From an uncultured Anaerococcus sp. (GTDB lineage: Bacteria; Bacillota; Clostridia; Tissierellales; Peptoniphilaceae), in contig CABQOK010000022.1 of NCBI GenBank assembly GCA_902465755.1, positions 1 through 11,416 of the forward strand: 11,416 bases of DNA. The letters are read 5' to 3'. The notes beneath the pieces are model-generated. The model had not been told where the DNA came from. It ran no database searches and saw nothing but the letters and a program-made list of their open reading frames with translations. The translations under genes and the position numbers were made by a program. Every line of letters begins with the position of its first letter. Positions within the stretch are counted from its first letter, which is position 1. Below are positions 7,961 through 11,416 of this stretch, piece after piece.

Positions 7961-8002
7961 TATCATTCCTTATCTAATTTTAGTAAAACTTCTCTAACTA
8001 TT

Positions 8003-8030
8003 ATTATATTCGAAATAAATACTCCTACAA
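8003..8030 (-). promoter_or_regulatory. Promoter of the LCP-fni operon
   Basis: On the minus strand TTGTAG (8025-8030), 16 bp, then consensus TATAAT (8003-8008). The start would be near 7996, about 36 nt before ATG 7960. Confidence 0.5.
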
Positions 8031-8059
8031 GATGAAAACCTAATCTTAATATTCTAAAG

Positions 8060-8083
8060 AAAAAAGGAGCCTAGGCTCCCTTT
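8060..8083 (-). terminator. Intrinsic terminator, leftward
   Basis: On the minus strand a 9-bp stem (AAAGGGAGC with GCTCCTTTT, one G-U pair) closes a CTAG tetraloop and runs into six T. It would stop leftward transcripts coming from gdhA, or from a small RNA within 8090-8344, before the LCP promoter. Its core is repeated at 8321-8338. Confidence 0.7.
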
Positions 8084-8338
8084 GACTGTAGACAAAGTAA
8101 ATTTAATTTAAATTTATTTTATAGTTTAATTCCGCTTATCTCCACTAGGTAAATGTATCAAAACTTGCTCACTAACCCTAAAACTAAAAAATAGATATAT
8201 ACTAATATGCTATGATATGTTTTAGTGAGAGTATAACGAAAAAGTAAGAGATTTTATTAGATTTCTCCGCTCACTTCGCTCGGTCGAAATAAGGGTGAGT
8301 TGATTCTATTTAAAATCTGTAGGAGCCTAAGCTCCCTT
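8065..8338. repeat. Segment bounded by two near-identical GGAGC hairpins, containing a repeat-like motif
   Basis: The 18-nt unit AGGAGCCTAGGCTCCCTT (8065-8082) recurs at 8321-8338 with one change (A at the centre), and each copy forms a GGAGC/GCTCC hairpin. Between them lies a nested dyad: AGATTTTA (8249-8256) with TAAAATCT (8311-8318) outside, and ATTTC (8261-8265) with GAAAT (8286-8290) inside. The loop contains CCGCTCACTTCGCTCGG, which is far richer in GC than its surroundings. Motifs of this kind recur between genes in many Firmicutes, from memory. A further CTCACTA/TAGTGAG pair lies at 8168-8174 and 8223-8229. No open reading frame of note is present. Along with the LCP promoter and terminator this fills the gene-free stretch 7961-8344. 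Confidence 0.5.
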
Positions 8339-8344
8339 ATGATT

Positions 8345-9616
8345 TTAATATCTTCCCTTGTATTTTAAGGCTTCTGCCATAGATTTGATTGCCACCATAA
8401 AGGAAGCCTCTCTCAAATCAACATCTTCTTCTTCTGCCATATCGAAGATCCTTTCAAAGACCCTAAGCAGGTCTCCTTCTTCCTTATCTTTAACCTTATC
8501 ATAGTCAAAATAATATCCTATTTGATTTTGGATCCATTCATAATGACTTACTAAAACTCCTCCAGAATTTGCCATGATATCTGGTATAAGTGTAACTCCC
8601 CTATCTTCTAGGATTTGTGAAGCAGCTGGTGTTGTTGGGCCATTTGCCCCCTCTGATATGACCTCGGCTTTTATGGTCTTTGCGATTTTTTCTGTAATCA
8701 CATTTTCTAAGGCACAAGGAAGTATTATATCTGTATCTAGAGCAAAGAAGTCTTCGTTACTAATCTTTCTAGAATCAGCATAGTCTAGGACTGAAGATCC
8801 ACCTTCTTTTAATTTCCTTAATTCTTCTACATCTAGGCCATCTTCATTAATAATTGCAGAAGAACCTGATGGAGCTTTTCTATCACTTGCATTTACAGAA
8901 ATTAGTCTTGCTCCAAAGTCGGTCATGTATTTAGCAGCAAAGTAGCCTACATTACCAAAGCCTTGGCAAATAAATGTTTTTCCTTCAAGGCTCTCATCTT
9001 TTCTTTCGTAAGCATATTTTACTGCAAGGGCTACGCCAAAACCTGTCGCCTGATCTCTTGCAAAGGATCCTCCTAGGGCAAGTGGCTTACCTGTAAAAGT
9101 CGCAATGTCTTCTTTGCCCTCATTTAAGGCTACATATTCATCAATGAAGTATCCCATGATCTTGGCGTTTGTATTTACATCAGGAGCTGGAATATCTATT
9201 CTACTTCCTAAATAATTATTAGTAGCACGGACAAAACCACGTGATAGACTTTCGATTTCTCTTTCAGAAAGTTCTTTTGGATCTACAATGACACCACCCT
9301 TGCCTCCTCCTAAAGGAAGTCCCAAAAGAGCGACCTTGATACTCATCATCATAGAAAGAGCTATCACTTCTTCTCTTGTAACATTTTTATCAAATCTTAT
9401 CCCACCCTTGGATGGACCTAGACCAGTAGAATGGGCTGACCTAAAGGCCTTGAAGACTTTTGTTTTCCCATTATCCATTTTTACAGGAATAGCAACTTCT
9501 ATAAGTCTTTCTGGCTCTTTTAATATTTCATAAACAGAAGAATCTAGCTTAAGCTTATCGCAAGCCTTCTTATATCTTTCTCTAGTAGCTTCTAATATAT
9601 CTAATTTCTCACTCAT
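8345..9616 (-). CDS. gdhA: Glutamate dehydrogenase (GLFV family)
   Basis: Reversible oxidative deamination of glutamate to 2-oxoglutarate and ammonia, in the cytoplasm. In amino-acid-fermenting anaerobes it is the entry to glutamate breakdown. The 423-residue protein has the substrate domain first: FRSAHSTGLGPSKGGIRF with K70, K94 in MMSIKVALLG, the glycine-rich LPLGGGKGGVIVDP with catalytic K106, and DIPAPDVNT with D146. Spacings among K70, K94, K106 and D146 equal those of K89, K113, K125 and D165 in the Clostridium symbiosum enzyme. The Rossmann domain follows with CQGFGNVGYFAA (about 217-228). ATG 9616 is chosen over the longer frame because AAGGAG sits 6 nt before it. Relatives acting on Leu, Val or Phe share the fold, but length and residues favour glutamate. 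NAD versus NADP use cannot be settled by eye. It is monocistronic, with its own promoter. Confidence 0.93.
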   Translation of the reverse strand: MSEKLDILEATRERYKKACDKLKLDSSVYEILKEPERLIEVAIPVKMDNGKTKVFKAFRSAHSTGLGPSKGGIRFDKNVTREEVIALSMMMSIKVALLGLPLGGGKGGVIVDPKELSEREIESLSRGFVRATNNYLGSRIDIPAPDVNTNAKIMGYFIDEYVALNEGKEDIATFTGKPLALGGSFARDQATGFGVALAVKYAYERKDESLEGKTFICQGFGNVGYFAAKYMTDFGARLISVNASDRKAPSGSSAIINEDGLDVEELRKLKEGGSSVLDYADSRKISNEDFFALDTDIILPCALENVITEKIAKTIKAEVISEGANGPTTPAASQILEDRGVTLIPDIMANSGGVLVSHYEWIQNQIGYYFDYDKVKDKEEGDLLRVFERIFDMAEEEDVDLREASFMVAIKSMAEALKYKGRY

Positions 9617-9647
9617 TATTAGCTCCTTAATTTGTTTTCTATTAATA

Positions 9648-9676
9648 ATAATACATACAGACTTATTACTGGTCAA
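9648..9676 (-). promoter_or_regulatory. Promoter of gdhA
   Basis: On the minus strand TTGACC (9671-9676), 17 bp, then TATTAT (9648-9653). This is the best sigma-A-type promoter in the window, as expected for a highly expressed catabolic gene. The leader would be about 25 nt. Confidence 0.65.
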
Positions 9677-9685
9677 TTTCTACAA

Positions 9686-9724
9686 TTAAAAACTTCCAAG
9701 ACAAATATTATAGTCCTGGAAGCT
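9686..9724 (-). terminator. Intrinsic terminator after the S41 peptidase gene
   Basis: CTTCCA (9693-9698) pairs with TGGAAG (9717-9722) and GAC pairs with GTC inside a mismatch, with a 10-nt loop. On the minus strand it is followed by five T. A T-run on the other side could make it work both ways. It separates the S41 unit from the gdhA promoter. Confidence 0.8.
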
Positions 9725-9727
9725 TTT

Positions 9728-11128
9728 TTACTCCTTAGCTCCTATAAGCTTGTCTATTGTAGTTAGGCTATCCCTGTAGGAATTTGAGATTATATCAGGA
9801 GCCGTTGGATTTTCCTCGTTAATTTTCCCAGCAGGATCATAGCCTAGGGTATTGGTATAGGTAAAGACAAGGCCTGAGTTAGGCATCACAGAATTGATCA
9901 CCCCAAGGGTTATCCCATCTCCCCCAGTCGTATTTCCTATAAGGGTTGCTGTGTTTGAATACTTCATAAAGTTGGCGAAACCTTCCGCTGCCGAGAAGAC
10001 ATTTCCATCTACCAAAAGATACATAGATCCATCAAAGCCATAGTCCTTGTTAGAAGTGTCAGGATTTACTGTTACTATATCCTTCATGTAAAAGTCAAAT
10101 CGCTTAAGGTCTTCTTCGTTGTCGAGTTTAATAGCCGATATATCCACATTGGAGAGTCTTTCAACATTGTAGCTATCGTCAGCAAACATAAGCTTCGCCT
10201 GGTTGGACTCTTTGAAAAACAGATTATTAGTTACAGACTTTGGCCCAGTGATAAGTTTTGGGAGGAGGAAGTTTTGCCAATATTCCATATTGCCTCCGGC
10301 ATTTCCCCTAATATCAATTGCAAGGGCCTTATAGAGGTGTTTGTTTTTTAAGAATTCTTTTAGGACCTTGAGGTCTTCAGTATATTTCTCGCTTCCTGCC
10401 ATAGATTTCACCCTAAGTATGGCTATATCATCGCTTGCTTCTTCGAATTCAAGATTACTAGTAGTATCTGTCTTAAAAAAAGCGGATCTTCTGGAAAGAC
10501 TAAGGGGTCTATCTACATCACTTTGGACTCCATCTAGGCCGTACCTGTTTCTTACAACCTGCCTATTTAGATTTAAAAATTCATAATAAATCGAAGGCGA
10601 CTTCCAGTTCTTTGAAAAATAAAGGAGGGTCTTTTCTACATAGGCCTTATCGGCAATTCTTGTATGATTATTCCTTAAATCTCCACAAATCTCTTCCATG
10701 ACCTTCCTAAATTCTTCATCATTTTCGCATCCTTCTACCATCTTCTTATATTTCTCGTAATTATTTAGAAAGTCGATATTGTGTTTTCTCTGTAAAACTC
10801 CAAAGAAGGGGTAGTTGTTTTGAATTTGATTGAAAAAATAGTCGAAATCTTCTAATCTTTCTTCCTTGCTTAACTCTTTAGGTCTTTGGGCCTTTGGGAC
10901 TTGAAGCCTTAGGGGCTCGTTTAGGTTTTTATACCACTTTAGGTATTCATCAACTGTAAAGCCTGTGATTTTGTCTGGGAAGAAACTCCCATCAGATAGG
11001 ATAATTCCTGAGTTATCGTACTCTCTCATCGCTCTTTTGCTCTTCATAGAATCAAGCCTTCTACCAACGCATGAAGTCATGAGAACTAAAGATAGGATAA
11101 TAGTTACAAGCTTTAATCTCTTACTCAT
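9728..11128 (-). CDS. S41-family serine peptidase, predicted lipoprotein
   Basis: A 466-residue C-terminal-processing-like (tail-specific) peptidase. It begins with a lipoprotein signal, a hydrophobic run ending LVLMTSC with C20 as the lipid-modified residue, so it should sit on the outer face of the membrane. A helical N-terminal domain follows, containing LRNNHTRIAD with H155, the place of the catalytic His in tricorn-type S41 enzymes. The core has AIDIRGNAGGN (D272 to G279) and the nucleophile S379 in GNVFSAAEGF. Where CtpA-type enzymes carry the general-base Lys (TFGKG), this one has TTGGDG with Asp at 404. It thus looks like the Ser-His type, not the Ser-Lys dyad. No PDZ domain is evident. 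GGAGG lies 8 nt before the ATG. The start overlaps the end of the upstream membrane-protein gene by 8 nt, so they are co-translated. Substrate unknown. Confidence 0.88.
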   Translation of the reverse strand: MSKRLKLVTIILSLVLMTSCVGRRLDSMKSKRAMREYDNSGIILSDGSFFPDKITGFTVDEYLKWYKNLNEPLRLQVPKAQRPKELSKEERLEDFDYFFNQIQNNYPFFGVLQRKHNIDFLNNYEKYKKMVEGCENDEEFRKVMEEICGDLRNNHTRIADKAYVEKTLLYFSKNWKSPSIYYEFLNLNRQVVRNRYGLDGVQSDVDRPLSLSRRSAFFKTDTTSNLEFEEASDDIAILRVKSMAGSEKYTEDLKVLKEFLKNKHLYKALAIDIRGNAGGNMEYWQNFLLPKLITGPKSVTNNLFFKESNQAKLMFADDSYNVERLSNVDISAIKLDNEEDLKRFDFYMKDIVTVNPDTSNKDYGFDGSMYLLVDGNVFSAAEGFANFMKYSNTATLIGNTTGGDGITLGVINSVMPNSGLVFTYTNTLGYDPAGKINEENPTAPDIISNSYRDSLTTIDKLIGAKE

Positions 11129-11416
11129 CTAGAAATCCTCCATTTAATACCAAATCTCTCTTGTAGAGATCGTAGAGTAGGGGGATGTTTCCTATAGGAT
11201 TTACCAGAGAATATATTATGATAAATACTATAATAAATGATAATCTATTCTGCTCAAGTCTTCTGATAGAAGCTTGGCTATAGTTTTTGTTTTTAAGATT
11301 GGCAAAGGAAAATACTAAATCAAAGACTCCGAAAACTATTTCAAAAATCTCCCTATAATAAATGCCAAAGGCAAGAACTCCTAAGCCGGCCAAAAAATAC
11401 AGGAGGCTACTTAGTT
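11121..11416 (-). CDS. Unidentified membrane protein, 3' part (5' end outside window)
   Basis: The frame is open through the right edge of the window, so the true start is not seen; a TTG at 11393 is only an internal codon. The visible 97 or so residues hold a hydrophobic segment (LLYFLAGLGVLAFGIYY), a second one around EIVFGVFDLVFSF, a basic loop with KNKNYSQASIRRLEQNR, and a strong helix FIIVFIIIYSLVNPIG. The tail is short and hydrophilic and ends FLDE. I do not recognise the family. Its stop codon lies inside the start of the S41 peptidase gene (ATGAGTAA overlap), which points to a linked function at the membrane. Confidence 0.7.
   Translation of the reverse strand, partial: LSSLLYFLAGLGVLAFGIYYREIFEIVFGVFDLVFSFANLKNKNYSQASIRRLEQNRLSFIIVFIIIYSLVNPIGNIPLLYDLYKRDLVLNGGFLDE

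Noticed and set aside
8153..8194. Tiny frame MYQNLLTNPKTKK in the gdhA-LCP spacer
   Set aside because: It has 13 codons, only a poor ribosome site (AGGTAA directly before the ATG) and no promoter I can support; probably chance.
1..11416. CRISPR arrays, tRNA or rRNA genes, IS elements, phage or defence genes
   Set aside because: I looked for regular spaced repeats, cloverleaf-like segments, transposase or nuclease motifs and found none.

Overview
The window reads as chromosomal DNA from a low-GC, anaerobic, Gram-positive Firmicute. A Peptoniphilaceae-type bacterium (Anaerococcus, Peptoniphilus and relatives) is my best guess. This rests on AT-rich codon use with AGA/AGG as the main arginine codons, strong AGGAGG-type ribosome binding sites, an XpaC-TelA pair, a type 2 IPP isomerase, an LCP cell-wall enzyme, a catabolic-type glutamate dehydrogenase and a lipoprotein peptidase. 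The genus is an inference; no rRNA or tRNA is present to fix it.

Layout. Left edge: the first 12 codons of a leftward Gfo/Idh/MocA-type oxidoreductase, then a divergent control region with a perfect 12-bp palindrome (139-150). Next comes a rightward M16C metallopeptidase of 949 aa (206-3055). A second rightward unit follows (3147-5658): xpaC, telA and an 86-residue protein matching only the middle domain of fatty-acid kinase FakA (YloV/DAK family). It ends at a strong bidirectional terminator (5671-5717). The xpaC frame is broken by an in-frame TGA at codon 42.

From 5716 to the right edge all genes run leftward. A two-gene unit encodes an LCP-family cell-wall ligase and type 2 isopentenyl-diphosphate isomerase. 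These are plausibly linked because LCP enzymes use undecaprenyl-linked substrates, which are built from IPP and DMAPP. A 378-bp gene-free stretch holds the LCP promoter, a leftward terminator and a repeat-like, hairpin-bounded segment. Then come glutamate dehydrogenase with its own good promoter, a terminator, an S41-type serine peptidase lipoprotein, and overlapping it the 3' end of an unidentified membrane-protein gene that leaves the window.

Most of the window is ordinary housekeeping and envelope content. I see no phage, IS, CRISPR or defence genes. The points most worth a second look are the UGA in xpaC, the free-standing FakA middle domain in the XpaC-TelA operon, the hairpin-bounded intergenic segment, and the complete absence of in-frame CGG codons.
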